Source of the DNA: Polynucleobacter sp. 73C-SIWE
GTDB taxonomy: Bacteria; Pseudomonadota; Gammaproteobacteria; Burkholderiales; Burkholderiaceae
Assembly: GCF_018882465.1 (NCBI RefSeq)
Contig: NZ_JACVOK010000002.1
Span: 434,001-498,000, forward strand
Reading direction: 5' to 3'
Length of the DNA stretch: 64,000 bases
The notes beneath the pieces are model-generated. The model did no database searches. It saw only the letters and a list, made by a program, of their open reading frames with translations, and was not told where the DNA came from. Both the position numbers and the translations under genes were made by a program. This document shows positions 28,447 to 36,749 of this stretch, in pieces. Each line of letters starts with the position of its first letter. Position 1 is the first letter of the stretch.

Positions 28447-28750
28447 TTTCTATCTCCCTCAATGTGTCATTGAACTTGATTGTGATGCTCTACTTTTCTT
28501 ATGACAGCTCTGTGAATTTTTAAAGCTCTTTGTCATATTTGGAGCCTGTATATCAAGGCCATTTATGACAATTTCACCTCTTAAAATTTAATCCCAAATA
28601 TTTCAGTTCACGATAGATTTGTCACATTTATTCATCAAGAATAAAGACTACTTATGGGAGATGAAGAGCAAGTCTGCTCCTTACTGGTCTCCTCAGATTT
28701 CTCTAACAGCCCATAGGTAACCACTTCTAAATAATTTAGGGAGAGCGTCA
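28447..28750. other. Divergent intergenic region with scattered TGTCAT half-sites
   Basis: About 300 bases between the minus-strand cdh pair and a small plus-strand gene. Five half-sites of the form TGTCAT/C occur: plus strand near 28464, 28530 and 28619, minus strand near 28501 and 28565. They are not in 11-bp tandem, so a Pho box is not established. Nothing else is recognisable. Confidence 0.4.
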
Positions 28751-28930
28751 ATGACTACCTTTACTACTGAAGATCGCGAGTTGATGGAAAAAGAGCCGAT
28801 TCCATTTTACGGTTACTGTTACTTAACTGATCCAACATCAAAAGACAAGAATGCGCTTTTACATCCGGTCTTAAAGAAAATTAAAGTGGAATATAGGATC
28901 GATGACAGCAGTGAGGATTTGGAAGATTAG
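28751..28930 (+). CDS. Small hypothetical protein
   Basis: A 59-residue reading frame with a GGGAGAG ribosome site nine bases before the ATG. The product is acidic (ending DDSSEDLED) with an aromatic patch FYGYCYLTDP. No signal, no known domain. It converges with another small gene 3 bp away. Confidence 0.5.
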   Translation: MTTFTTEDRELMEKEPIPFYGYCYLTDPTSKDKNALLHPVLKKIKVEYRIDDSSEDLED

Positions 28931-28933
28931 CCT

Positions 28934-29110
28934 CTAGTGCTCTTGATGTGTTCTGCCTAACTTTTCAGGCTTACCGTTTCCATAAAGGCACCACTGTTTG
29001 ATTTCTTCAGTGAGAGCTTCAACATCTTTCATCTTGAGATTTCTAAAGTCTTCCAGACCGATAGTTCCAGTCTGTTTTAATTTCTCGACAGTCTCACTTA
29101 ATGCATTCAT
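28934..29110 (-). CDS. Small hypothetical protein next to the island boundary
   Basis: A 58-residue product if translation starts at the second ATG, where AGGA is properly spaced; an ATG four codons upstream is an alternative. It is helical and charged (LSETVEKLKQTG, MKDVEALTEEIKQWC). It is the last feature before the leftmost tRNA-Arg fragment. No family recognised. Confidence 0.5.
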   Translation of the reverse strand: MNALSETVEKLKQTGTIGLEDFRNLKMKDVEALTEEIKQWCLYGNGKPEKLGRTHQEH

Positions 29111-29218
29111 TTTGATGCCCATTCCTAATGAAATAGCGGAAATAAATCGTAGTCCTGGAAAAGAAGGCGGTCAAGGAATTTGCTAAAAAGCTATTTTGGA
29201 TGAGTCTTGAGGGGTTTT

Positions 29219-29263
29219 TGGCCTGCCCAGCACGATTCGAACGTGCGACCTACGCCTTAGAAG
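29219..29263. repeat. tRNA-Arg 3'-end fragment, outermost att site (copy 1)
   Basis: 45 bases identical to the 3' part of the intact tRNA-Arg gene at 56306, from the CCA end through the T arm to the anticodon-stem region. After this point it diverges. It marks the left boundary of the tandem island array with the chromosome. Confidence 0.92.
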
Positions 29264-29611
29264 CTTTAAAAATGAGCTAAAACAATAGTAGAAACAATGA
29301 CTTAAGCCTTACTAGATCAGGCGTGGCATGCGCACCGAGATCATTGGTTTGGAGTGGAATTGACTATGTGGTGTGTGGCATCCGCAGATGTAGAGTCGGT
29401 TAAACCGACACTAAATTGGACGACCCCACGGCAAGCCTTGGCAAACCATTTTTACTATGCCTCTCGTCCCCACGAACAGGGAAATTTATAAAGCACAAAG
29501 ATCGGCAAAACCACTGCATTTTGGCGTGATTTTGCACATTAGCTATTTTGATGGGGCTTAGCGTAAATCAGGTGGGGGATGAAATCTCGAGCGGCGCAAA
29601 AAACTACGCGG
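29264..29611. other. Island 1 left-end non-coding region
   Basis: About 350 bases without a credible gene. The first 50 bases resemble those after copy 2 of the att repeat (AAAAATG and AAAACAATG-type blocks in the same order). It holds the first palindrome of the island family. The rest has no recognisable signal. Confidence 0.6.
29389..29415. repeat. Island palindrome, copy 1
   Basis: Core GTCGG-TTAAA-CCGAC at 29395-29409 with outer arms TGTAG and CTAAA, followed by the ACTA tail shared with other copies. It lies 176 bp from the left att site. No T tract follows. Confidence 0.75.
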
Positions 29612-30001
29612 CTAGATATTTGATTGAGCAGCTGAAATCTGCTGTTGGGCTCGTTTAATCTTTTGTCGATTACGCTCTGCTTTTAATGCCTTGCTAGCAG
29701 CGTCCTTCTGATTTTGTAAGCTAGCCACCCTGGCCTGATCGGGTGTTTGCGGGGGCTTAGCCTTAATAGCAGAAATAACCTCATCAATCATTTGATACCC
29801 CCTGCTTTCACGGGTAACAATAGATGGGGTGCTAGCTAGACTATCAATCCCAAATTGATATTGCAAGATTAATCTAGCGTGAATTGGATTTGTGGCAAAA
29901 ACAGCGGTATTTACTAGCTGACCCTTGATCCTGACATAAGCTTGATATTTGTTCATGCAAGTATTTAGTGGATAAGAAAATGGTGCCGCACCAAATGTCA
30001 A
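29612..30001 (-). CDS. Hypothetical island protein with basic helical tail
   Basis: 129 residues from a TTG start 18 bp after the previous stop, with AAGGTG upstream; an ATG fifteen codons in (MNKYQAYV) is the alternative. The N-terminal half looks like a small mixed fold (KYQAYVRIKGQLVNTAVFATNPIHARLILQ). The C-terminal third is a Lys/Arg/Gln-rich helix. No family recognised. Probably co-transcribed with the gene upstream. Confidence 0.6.
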   Translation of the reverse strand: MTFGAAPFSYPLNTCMNKYQAYVRIKGQLVNTAVFATNPIHARLILQYQFGIDSLASTPSIVTRESRGYQMIDEVISAIKAKPPQTPDQARVASLQNQKDAASKALKAERNRQKIKRAQQQISAAQSNI

Positions 30002-30019
30002 TACGGCACCTTATTTCAC

Positions 30020-30460
30020 TTACTTGCGAAACCCTGCTTTTAATGCTCCGCTAGCATTTTCAATCTGGGGATCTAAATCCCCTGCTTCGACAGCAACCTT
30101 CACTGTTTCTAGTGCCTTAATTAAGTCCTCGGCACTATCAACTTGAATACTGGGCTTGCCTTTGGCCAATTCAATTGTGCAAGCTCCATATCTAATGGAA
30201 ACGCAGACCTTCCCTTCTTCAGTCTGAAACCACCACGGCTTGATTCTTTTTGGCACTTCCACTTGCTTACGAATCCCTGTCTCCCTATCTTTGACGCTGC
30301 GAAATTTCATTAGCACAAAAGGTGTGCCTGTGATCTGCCCTTTTGCTAGCTGGATCTGCTCCCATAATCGGCTTGAAAGTTTATTCCTCCGAATCACAAT
30401 CGCTGGTTGATGAATCGGCTTCTTGAGAGCCACTAGTTTTAATGCGGTCAATGCGCTCAT
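30020..30460 (-). CDS. DUF6641-like island protein
   Basis: The start is the ATG preceded by a perfect AGGAGG; a nine-residue upstream extension lacks support. The 146-residue protein begins MSALTALKLVALKKP and contains VPKRIKPWWF, an SIRYGACTIELAKGK segment and a terminal ASGALKAGF. I associate this pattern with DUF6641 proteins of proteobacterial integrative elements; that identification is from memory. Function unknown. Confidence 0.65.
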   Translation of the reverse strand: MSALTALKLVALKKPIHQPAIVIRRNKLSSRLWEQIQLAKGQITGTPFVLMKFRSVKDRETGIRKQVEVPKRIKPWWFQTEEGKVCVSIRYGACTIELAKGKPSIQVDSAEDLIKALETVKVAVEAGDLDPQIENASGALKAGFRK

Positions 30461-30830
30461 ATTTCCTCCTATAAATGAAAGAGCCATTTCAATTTATTTT
30501 CGGAATAAGGATTTGGACAACCTCTTTTTTATTTTGGCTAATTTTGAGCCAGAAATTAATGGGTTTTCTTAACAAGAGCTAAATACTTTTGCGAGTTGCT
30601 GTGTTTCAAAGTGCGGTCGCAAATAGATAAAGAAGTTACTGGTAGTGAGTTACTAGTTACTCGAGTAGCAAATGAGTAGCTCTGACTAGCAACACGACTT
30701 AGTGACTATCTCTTTGAGATCTGCAACTAAACTCAAAGCAACATCTTTTTGGATCTACTCCTCTAGCAACCAAGCCACGAAAGCAACAGCTCGCAACGAG
30801 AACTCAATCAATTTAAAAAAGGAGAACGAT
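30461..30830. other. Divergent intergenic region with short direct repeats
   Basis: 370 bases between divergent genes. AGTTACT occurs three times at 30634, 30648 and 30655. It is followed by GAGTAGC at 30663 and 30674 and a related GACTAGC. The cluster resembles small iterons or operator repeats. No hairpin terminator or RNA motif was recognised. Confidence 0.45.
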
Positions 30831-31280
30831 ATGAGAGAAATTGCGGTTAGAGGATTTATGAATGAGAAATTTAATACTACCTTCGGCAAAGGTTTATTTA
30901 GACGGGCTATGTTCAATGGCTCAGTAGAGCTGGGTAGCCCTAATCAAAAATACCTAGTGGATTACTTTGATTATAGGAACTGGGAGAATACCGCCAAAAC
31001 AGATGAGCAGATGGCCGTTGTTCGCAAACTCAGTGATGCTGGCATTGCAGAACAACCGGGCGTTCTAATGTCTTGGATCCAACATTACGATCCACTCACT
31101 AAGACAAAGCTAGGTGTTGGTGGATTTAGCATCTACTCCCCAGAAACCAAGGAGCTGCATGTAGAGATTGAAGATCTAGCAAACAACACCAAGGATTCCT
31201 GGACGCTAGATGTACATCTTTGTAAAAGTACTGGCGTTAATAAGCCGGTGTTTATAGCAACCAATGTGGATTTGAACTAA
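30831..31280 (+). CDS. Hypothetical island protein
   Basis: The start is the ATG eight bases after GGAG; a longer frame reaches back through the repeat region and is not supported. The 149-residue product is soluble and acidic-neutral (MREIAVRGFMNEKFNTTFGKG at the N-terminus, VDYFDYRNWEN in the middle). No domain recognised. It is followed by a 360-base region with two hairpins. Confidence 0.6.
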   Translation: MREIAVRGFMNEKFNTTFGKGLFRRAMFNGSVELGSPNQKYLVDYFDYRNWENTAKTDEQMAVVRKLSDAGIAEQPGVLMSWIQHYDPLTKTKLGVGGFSIYSPETKELHVEIEDLANNTKDSWTLDVHLCKSTGVNKPVFIATNVDLN

Positions 31281-31306
31281 ATCATGATTTAAATCCATGC
31301 AAGATT

Positions 31307-31401
31307 CACCTCAAAAAAGCCCTATACGCAAAGATCTATCAGCTTCGCAATACTGAGTAGCTGGAATTACTAAAAACAGCGTATAGGGCGAATTTGAGGT
31401 G
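31307..31401. repeat. Long imperfect inverted repeat (23-bp arms)
   Basis: Arms at 31307-31329 and 31379-31401 pair at 20 of 23 positions (outer CACCTCAAA, inner GCCCTATACGC, three internal mismatches) around a 49-base loop. There is no T tract. It lies between the 149-residue gene and the small recombinase. It could fold in RNA or single-stranded DNA. Confidence 0.7.
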
Positions 31402-31489
31402 TTACTCGAGGATCGCTGGTTTAAGTCCGTTTAGCTGTTGTCTAAATCCCACGAAAAGAAGCGATCTTTTATAAATACTGCATAAAGAA

Positions 31490-31521
31490 CAGGTTAAGAA
31501 AATTGTACTTTTCTTAACCTG
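31490..31521. repeat. Perfect 13-bp inverted repeat upstream of the small recombinase
   Basis: CAGGTTAAGAAAA pairs perfectly with TTTTCTTAACCTG across a six-base loop. It lies about 120 bases ahead of the recombinase start. No T run follows on either strand, so it reads as an operator or structural site rather than a terminator. Confidence 0.65.
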
Positions 31522-31644
31522 CCTTGTAAGTCATTGATTCTTGGAAGATATTTTTTGATGGCCAAATAAACAAATTTCGGTCGACCTTTTAAGACTTAGA
31601 AAACATACTAAATACACACTTTTTATTTATCTAAGGAGAATTAA

Positions 31645-32211
31645 ATGGCACAAGCAAAAACACTATCTCAAACAGAACTAGATCTAGTTCTTAATTACGT
31701 CAGCACCAAAAAATATGCCTTGCGCGATAGAGCGTTAATACTTACAAGCTTTCTTGGTGGACTTCGCGTTGCCGAAATTGCCAGCTTGAAAATGGGCGAT
31801 GTATTAAATCTCGATGGCACTATTAAAAATGAAATCCGCCTATCGGCCGCACAAACCAAGGGTAAGCACCCTAGGACTGTATTTGTCTCACAGCGTTTAC
31901 AGGCTGAATTGGCCAACTACTTAACAACAAGATACATAAAAGAAGCTGATATTCCCCTCTTTCATACAGATCATCGTTTGGGATTTAGTGCTAATGGCTT
32001 ATGTGTGTGGTTCTATCAGCTTTATAAGAATGTTGGCATTAGCGGTGGCAGCAGCCATTCAGGAAGAAAATTCTTTATTACTACCCTCGCTAATAAAGGG
32101 ATTGGTGTTCGAATCTTAGCCAGCCTTGCAGGTCATAGATCGATTGCAGTGACTCAGAGATATATCGATGTCAATGATGAGCAAAAGAGGAATGCTGTCG
32201 AGCTAATTTAA
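31645..32211 (+). CDS. Small tyrosine recombinase (catalytic domain only)
   Basis: A 188-residue integrase-family protein with a full catalytic set: Arg41 (GGLRVAEIASL), Lys72/74, His138-x-x-Arg141 (HSGRKFF), His164 (AGHRS) and nucleophile Tyr173 (QRYID). It lacks the N-terminal core-binding domain of standard integrases. AAGGAG precedes the ATG. It may be a stand-alone resolvase or invertase, or the recombinase of a nested element. Two hairpins lie upstream and an island palindrome directly after its stop. Confidence 0.85.
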   Translation: MAQAKTLSQTELDLVLNYVSTKKYALRDRALILTSFLGGLRVAEIASLKMGDVLNLDGTIKNEIRLSAAQTKGKHPRTVFVSQRLQAELANYLTTRYIKEADIPLFHTDHRLGFSANGLCVWFYQLYKNVGISGGSSHSGRKFFITTLANKGIGVRILASLAGHRSIAVTQRYIDVNDEQKRNAVELI

Positions 32212-32217
32212 ATGGCA

Positions 32218-32233
32218 GTCGGGTAAAACCGAC
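32218..32233. repeat. Island palindrome, copy 2
   Basis: GTCGG-GTAAAA-CCGAC between the recombinase stop and the convergent next gene. Its CTA tail supplies the TAG stop of that minus-strand gene. Confidence 0.75.
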
Positions 32234-32234
32234 T

Positions 32235-32915
32235 CTAACAGGCATGCCTAGTCAATTGCGATACTCGATCTTTTGCGCAGTCAAACTCGTGATTACCTAA
32301 TGAAAATAATCGGCTAGCAAAATTTTCATCTTCAAAATTAAAGCGGGTTTGAAAGCTTTTACCTAATTCTTGTTGTGGGAATATACCAAGTGCAGCCTGC
32401 TCTGAGATATTTAAAGCGCTTTCCTTGTGCCTCATGACCATTAAGGTCATATGGCGCCGCATGTGATCATCCCCACTTTTGTGCCTTGCTGCCAATGGGT
32501 CTAACCTCCCGATAAAGCGATCTACTAGCATTGCCATTGCCCCAGCCCTCCAGAGCTCAGTATCGGGATTTGAAGCCATGGTATAGATTAGGAGCAAATC
32601 TTTCCACATATTCTTTAATTTAGCGCCTTTAAGTACTTGACTATGAATTTGCTTGATTTGAGTATTTGGCCAAATTTGCGATAAAGCATTAACCAGTTGG
32701 GATATTGATGGGGGGTCTTGATCGCTACAAAGCTTTAGCAATACGTCGTCATCACAAACAAAAAACCTGTCTTTGCCTTTAATAATTTCAATTACTGGAG
32801 GAGACGAATCCATCAGCTGCTTCTTATGACCTTCAAACCAAGTCGTAAATGGACAATCTAAGACACAACCGTACTTGGAGTAACAATCTAAGATCTTACG
32901 ATTATCAAGACTCAT
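32235..32915 (-). CDS. Hypothetical island protein with N-terminal cysteines
   Basis: 226 residues, soluble, starting MSLDNRKILDCYSKYGC. Cys11, Cys17 and Cys21 form a C-x5-C-x3-C cluster and two more cysteines follow near residues 54-63, so a metal site is conceivable. The middle is helical (KMWKDLLLIYTMASNPDTELWRAGAMA-like, written in part). No domain recognised. It ends at a palindrome shared with other island genes. Confidence 0.6.
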   Translation of the reverse strand: MSLDNRKILDCYSKYGCVLDCPFTTWFEGHKKQLMDSSPPVIEIIKGKDRFFVCDDDVLLKLCSDQDPPSISQLVNALSQIWPNTQIKQIHSQVLKGAKLKNMWKDLLLIYTMASNPDTELWRAGAMAMLVDRFIGRLDPLAARHKSGDDHMRRHMTLMVMRHKESALNISEQAALGIFPQQELGKSFQTRFNFEDENFASRLFSLGNHEFDCAKDRVSQLTRHAC

Positions 32916-33186
32916 TTCTTAGTTAATCGTTTTGGTCTCACATACTTGCTAGCGGCGGTATAGCTAGGACTTATACGTAAAAAGTTAAAGAAAAGCCTCG
33001 CCATCTCCTGATGACAGTCTTGCTGCTCCGCACAAAGTTTTCCGCCCATGCGGATATCTCCAGCCTAAATTTACCTACTTTTTTTAATTCTAAATTTTGT
33101 ATGTATTCACTACAGGGATGCTGAAGTGAAATCAGATTGTGAATGGAATTCACCATCACATTTTTAACAATTTCAGGAGAAAATCC

Positions 33187-34011
33187 ATGAGTGAAACTAC
33201 TGTAGTCGAATCAGGCGTTAGCGCCCCTAACGCTGAAAAAACGAATGCCAACCCTTTTGCAGTGGGAATTGGCAATTTATTAACAGGTAGCAATCCAGAA
33301 AAAGCCATCGGTGATTCGATAGATCGACTGGTCGAATATCGTAAAAACTGGGAATCTACTGAGCTTTCTAGTGCCAATGATGTCCTATATGGAATCTTGC
33401 AGCATTGCTACGCCCTAAACAACACGATGCAAGGCTCAGACAATATTGCCAAAAGCCTTAAAAAAGGTCTAGCGAACTACATCAAGACCCATGAATACAA
33501 GTTCAGCGACAGCTCGCCACTAATCACTAAGATCGTGAAATGTGTATTTGGTGTTGATCGTCGTAGGGTTAATGCCTATAGCACAGCTATGAAGGCAGCA
33601 ATGGCTGAGAGAGTGAGCGTACTTGATCTACCAAAATATTTCCGTGAAAAAGGTGGCGTTGAGGAAGTTAGACGCTCTGCTACTAGTAAAGGCAAATCGA
33701 TTGCTCAGAAGGTGGAATTAGGACGTACCGTACTCGATGGCGAAATACTAGCGAAGGTACAAAGTGATTCTCTTAATGCCTCATTCTCAAATGAGCAACT
33801 AGAGGAAGGTGTTGTATTGCTGGCAACACGAGAAGATGATGGCAGTTTTGCAATCCGCAGAGTCATCCAAAGTGGAACAGCAGTTAAATCAGCGTTAGCA
33901 GCTTGCTCCAGTGTCGGCGCTGAAAAAGAAAAAGCACAGAAACTAGCTGATGAGGCTAAAGCAATTGAAGATGAGCGTTTAGCCGCCCAATCTAAATTAA
34001 AAGCTGCTTGA
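33187..34011 (+). CDS. Unknown protein paired with AAA+ ATPase
   Basis: The start is the ATG after AGGAG; the upstream extension has no ribosome site. The 274-residue protein has a helical N-terminal two-thirds, a segment VFGVDRRRVNAYSTAMKAA, and an Ala/Glu/Lys-rich coiled C-terminus. No family recognised. The AAA+ gene follows 82 bp downstream on the same strand, so the two probably act together, perhaps in replication or partition of the element. Confidence 0.65.
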   Translation: MSETTVVESGVSAPNAEKTNANPFAVGIGNLLTGSNPEKAIGDSIDRLVEYRKNWESTELSSANDVLYGILQHCYALNNTMQGSDNIAKSLKKGLANYIKTHEYKFSDSSPLITKIVKCVFGVDRRRVNAYSTAMKAAMAERVSVLDLPKYFREKGGVEEVRRSATSKGKSIAQKVELGRTVLDGEILAKVQSDSLNASFSNEQLEEGVVLLATREDDGSFAIRRVIQSGTAVKSALAACSSVGAEKEKAQKLADEAKAIEDERLAAQSKLKAA

Positions 34012-34093
34012 GCTTGTTGTTCTACATATGATTGCTGGCATTTACCTTCCAAGATAAATCCAGCAATCATTTCATTATTTTAAGGAGATTGCG

Positions 34094-34843
34094 ATGCATA
34101 ACCCTAGACCACCCTCTATTGTCATACAAGCACCCAGATGTTTAGATGATTTTGCTTTACAACCTAATAGTCGATTTAAGCTTGAATCCATACTTGATTT
34201 AAGTCTGCCTATTCCAGCTAACGGTATTTGTGGGATTGTTCTATATGGTTTATACGGAACTGGTAAAACTACTCTGGCCAACTTATTACCAGGCTTAATT
34301 GAAACGGCCAAAGTCAATCCTGCTTGTGCAGCAATGAATGCTGGATCTATCGTTGATACAGAAGATCCTAATTCAGATTATTTTGCCTGCGCACAAGGTC
34401 AGAACGGCGCTCAATTAACTCAATCGATTCAAAATAGAACCACTTATATGTCATTTAATAGTAGTGGTCTACATTACATCATCATGGATGAGGTTGATGT
34501 CTTAACCCCAGCAGCGCAAGCAGGCTTCAAATCAATCATGAATCGTAAAGACGTCATATTCATCATGACTAGCAATAACTTAGATCAAATTGATAAAGGC
34601 ATTCAGAATCGATCAATTTTGATTGATATGAATGTTCCACCAATTAATGATTGGCGACCAATTTTGCGTCGTGTTTATGAAAATGCAGGTCTACCAGCAC
34701 CGCCTGACGATGTATTAGATCAAGTGGTTCAGGCTGGTAGAGGATCAGCTCGAAGCATTTTTTCAGATATCGTGATGAGTGTTAACCAAGAGGTGAGAGA
34801 AAAGCATGAGACTCACTTAATTACCCTTAAAGCATGCAGTTAA
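34094..34843 (+). CDS. AAA+ ATPase, clamp-loader-like
   Basis: A 249-residue AAA+ protein. It has Walker A GLYGTGKTT at 52-60, Walker B HYIIMDEVD at 127-135, sensor 1 TSNN near 159, candidate arginine finger in IQNRS (Arg173), and a GSARS sensor-2-like motif. The DEVD box and spacing resemble replication factor C/DnaX-type or phage clamp loaders. GGAG precedes the ATG. It probably works with the preceding gene. Confidence 0.82.
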   Translation: MHNPRPPSIVIQAPRCLDDFALQPNSRFKLESILDLSLPIPANGICGIVLYGLYGTGKTTLANLLPGLIETAKVNPACAAMNAGSIVDTEDPNSDYFACAQGQNGAQLTQSIQNRTTYMSFNSSGLHYIIMDEVDVLTPAAQAGFKSIMNRKDVIFIMTSNNLDQIDKGIQNRSILIDMNVPPINDWRPILRRVYENAGLPAPPDDVLDQVVQAGRGSARSIFSDIVMSVNQEVREKHETHLITLKACS

Positions 34844-34855
34844 ATAATATGTAGC

Positions 34856-34871
34856 GTCGGGTAAAACCGAC
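34856..34871. repeat. Island palindrome, copy 3
   Basis: GTCGG-GTAAAA-CCGAC with outer arms TGTAG (34851) and CTACA, giving a near-perfect 11-bp dyad. It separates the AAA+ gene from the convergent integrase, and its CTA forms the integrase stop codon. Confidence 0.78.
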
Positions 34872-34872
34872 A

Positions 34873-36093
34873 CTACATGATTGCCCCTGCCAATCTTTCC
34901 GCACTCATCATTGGTGTTAATTTTGAATAATGACGTTCAATCATCCCCACGCTAGTACCCATTTGCCTAGCTAAGGTATGTATATCAATACCTTCAGCTA
35001 GAGCAAAGGTTGCATAAGTATGGCGTAGGCTATACAGGGTTCTATTCTTACCTGTCGCATCCTTTAATAAATTAGATTCAACCATGAGCCGCTCAAAGAC
35101 ATCATCTAGGCTATGAGGAGCATCTCCTTCGGGAAATACAAACACCTTACGATCTAGCTTGGCCTCAATCACAGCCTCCAAATTGTCATAAGGCAATGCC
35201 TGCCAAGCAATTAAACGCTCTAAAGCCTCAATCACAAAATGTCTTGCTATTAGGTATCTAGGGCCCGTTTTGCCTGATACCCAAATTCTTAGGTAACGCT
35301 GCTCACCAATCCAATGCCACTGCAGGGCTTTCCAGCGAATTGGCATACTCTCCGTTCCTTGTCTAATGCCTGTTCCTAACAAGAACTCCACATAGACTCG
35401 GCAAAGCCTACGCATATGGTTACTGCGTTGATTGCGGCCAAATCGTTCCCAGTCCCGCATGTATTCCTGTAAATAATTGACTTCTTGTTGATTAAAAGCT
35501 GGCCTAATTTCTGCCCTGTCAGCGTTTACCTCTAATAATGGAATGGTACGATTTCGATGGATTAGCCCTTGATCTCTGGCTCGCTCAATTACTCGCTTAT
35601 AAAGCCCAGCATGACGTCTTTGAGTATAGGTCTTGGGATTCTTGCCCATCTTCGATATACGCCACGCTACATAGTCATCCACTAGCTCTTGAGTAATGTC
35701 ATTGATCTGGTAGTTACCAAAGAATGGGATCAAGTACTTGGTATAGATGTGAATATAGTCAACATGGGTACGTTTATTGGAATTGGCCTGGACTACTCGG
35801 GCAGCAGCAGCCAGCTCTTGCGTGGCTAATTGCCGAAAAGTCTTGGTCTTAATGGCTAGATCACTGGCCAGCTTGACCTTGACTGTTTCATAGATAGCAA
35901 TGGCTTGGGTTGTGGCTTCGGCCACTTGATCTGATCCAGTGCTAGCGGAATGCCAAGCGCCAGTAGACAGCTTAAAACGGCATTGCCATTGGTGACTACT
36001 AGGTCTTTTGTAGAGGGTGACGGCACCATCAAGCAGTTTGATGGGCTCATCATCAGCGATAACGGTAGAAAATAAGAGTGATAAATTATTCAT
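34873..36093 (-). CDS. Phage-type tyrosine integrase
   Basis: About 406 residues from the ATG (a GTG eight codons upstream is possible but lacks a ribosome site). It has an N-terminal arm domain, a SAM-like core-binding domain near 100-190, and a catalytic domain with GTGIRQGTE (Arg), SGKTGP (Lys), YSLRHTYATFA (Arg/His) and the terminal GTSVGMIERHY nucleophile Tyr. This branch is common in integrative elements that use tRNA 3' ends. It is the only full-length integrase in the four islands. Confidence 0.9.
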   Translation of the reverse strand: MNNLSLLFSTVIADDEPIKLLDGAVTLYKRPSSHQWQCRFKLSTGAWHSASTGSDQVAEATTQAIAIYETVKVKLASDLAIKTKTFRQLATQELAAAARVVQANSNKRTHVDYIHIYTKYLIPFFGNYQINDITQELVDDYVAWRISKMGKNPKTYTQRRHAGLYKRVIERARDQGLIHRNRTIPLLEVNADRAEIRPAFNQQEVNYLQEYMRDWERFGRNQRSNHMRRLCRVYVEFLLGTGIRQGTESMPIRWKALQWHWIGEQRYLRIWVSGKTGPRYLIARHFVIEALERLIAWQALPYDNLEAVIEAKLDRKVFVFPEGDAPHSLDDVFERLMVESNLLKDATGKNRTLYSLRHTYATFALAEGIDIHTLARQMGTSVGMIERHYSKLTPMMSAERLAGAIM

Positions 36094-36166
36094 TACAAGC
36101 GTCTCGAAACCGGACACTTGTTAGCTTAATTTCAGAGTTACTTTTGGGCGACCTGAATTATATACT

Positions 36167-36181
36167 GTCGGTTAAACCGAC
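36167..36181. repeat. Island palindrome, copy 4 (upstream of the integrase)
   Basis: GTCGG-TTAAA-CCGAC followed by ACTACA, 74 bp upstream of the integrase ATG. Together with copy 3 it brackets the integrase gene, both in the same orientation. Confidence 0.75.
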
Positions 36182-36365
36182 ACTACAGCATCAGGGCTGT
36201 GATGGGCTTTCACTGAACACAAAGAAGGCCCACACCCTACTTAATAGCGGCAGGCAGAGTTCGACCTAAAGCCGACCTTGGCGGAACATGGCTCCACTAA
36301 TCAACGATAGCAATCCGATTACTTAACAACAGCCCAATCTATAGGATAGATTGAGGTGATTTAAC

Positions 36366-36734
36366 TTATAAATTAAATCTTGCTGTAATCACTTTCGCCT
36401 TTATTTTGATAACTGCTATGGCCTTAGCACCCTTGGGAATAGCGAAATTACCTTTCACTTCCAATTTCCCTTCATTAGGCAGTAGCTCGAAATCCTTTTT
36501 CTCTGATCCAATTAAGACTGTCAGCTTTGCTGTCCCACCATCTGGGGGTATAGGTTTACCGTGGTCCGTCAAATACAGTGATAAGCTATCAGGCTTTGTA
36601 ACTAATTCAACATCAATGTCCTTAGCCTCTACTATGACACCGCCATGCATTGGTTTTAATTCATGGCCAGCTCCAGCTTGAACTAAGCCAGCAAAACTGA
36701 TGAGCAAGGTTGCAATCAACATCATTGATTTCAT
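36366..36734 (-). CDS. Periplasmic metal-operon accessory protein
   Basis: A 122-residue protein with a signal peptide (1-20, ending VQA). The mature part begins GAGHELKPMHGG, rich in His and Met, followed by a beta-rich domain (VELVTKPDSLSLYLTDHGKPI). It is the last gene of the minus-strand CzcCBA run, 16 bp after the RND pump. A periplasmic metal-binding role is likely but not shown. Confidence 0.72.
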   Translation of the reverse strand: MKSMMLIATLLISFAGLVQAGAGHELKPMHGGVIVEAKDIDVELVTKPDSLSLYLTDHGKPIPPDGGTAKLTVLIGSEKKDFELLPNEGKLEVKGNFAIPKGAKAIAVIKIKAKVITARFNL

Positions 36735-36749
36735 ATAAACCCCTTTAAA

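Noticed and set aside
31307-31401. Integron attC site
   Set aside because: The long inverted repeat lacks the RYYYAAC and GTTRRRY core sites, and no integron integrase or cassette array is present.
32218-34871. Island palindromes as rho-independent terminators
   Set aside because: They lie between convergent genes, but none is followed by a T tract, and other copies lie in non-terminal positions.
36250-36290. Extra att or palindrome remnant upstream of the integrase
   Set aside because: A loose match (TTCGACCTAAAGCCGA) is too degenerate to distinguish from chance.
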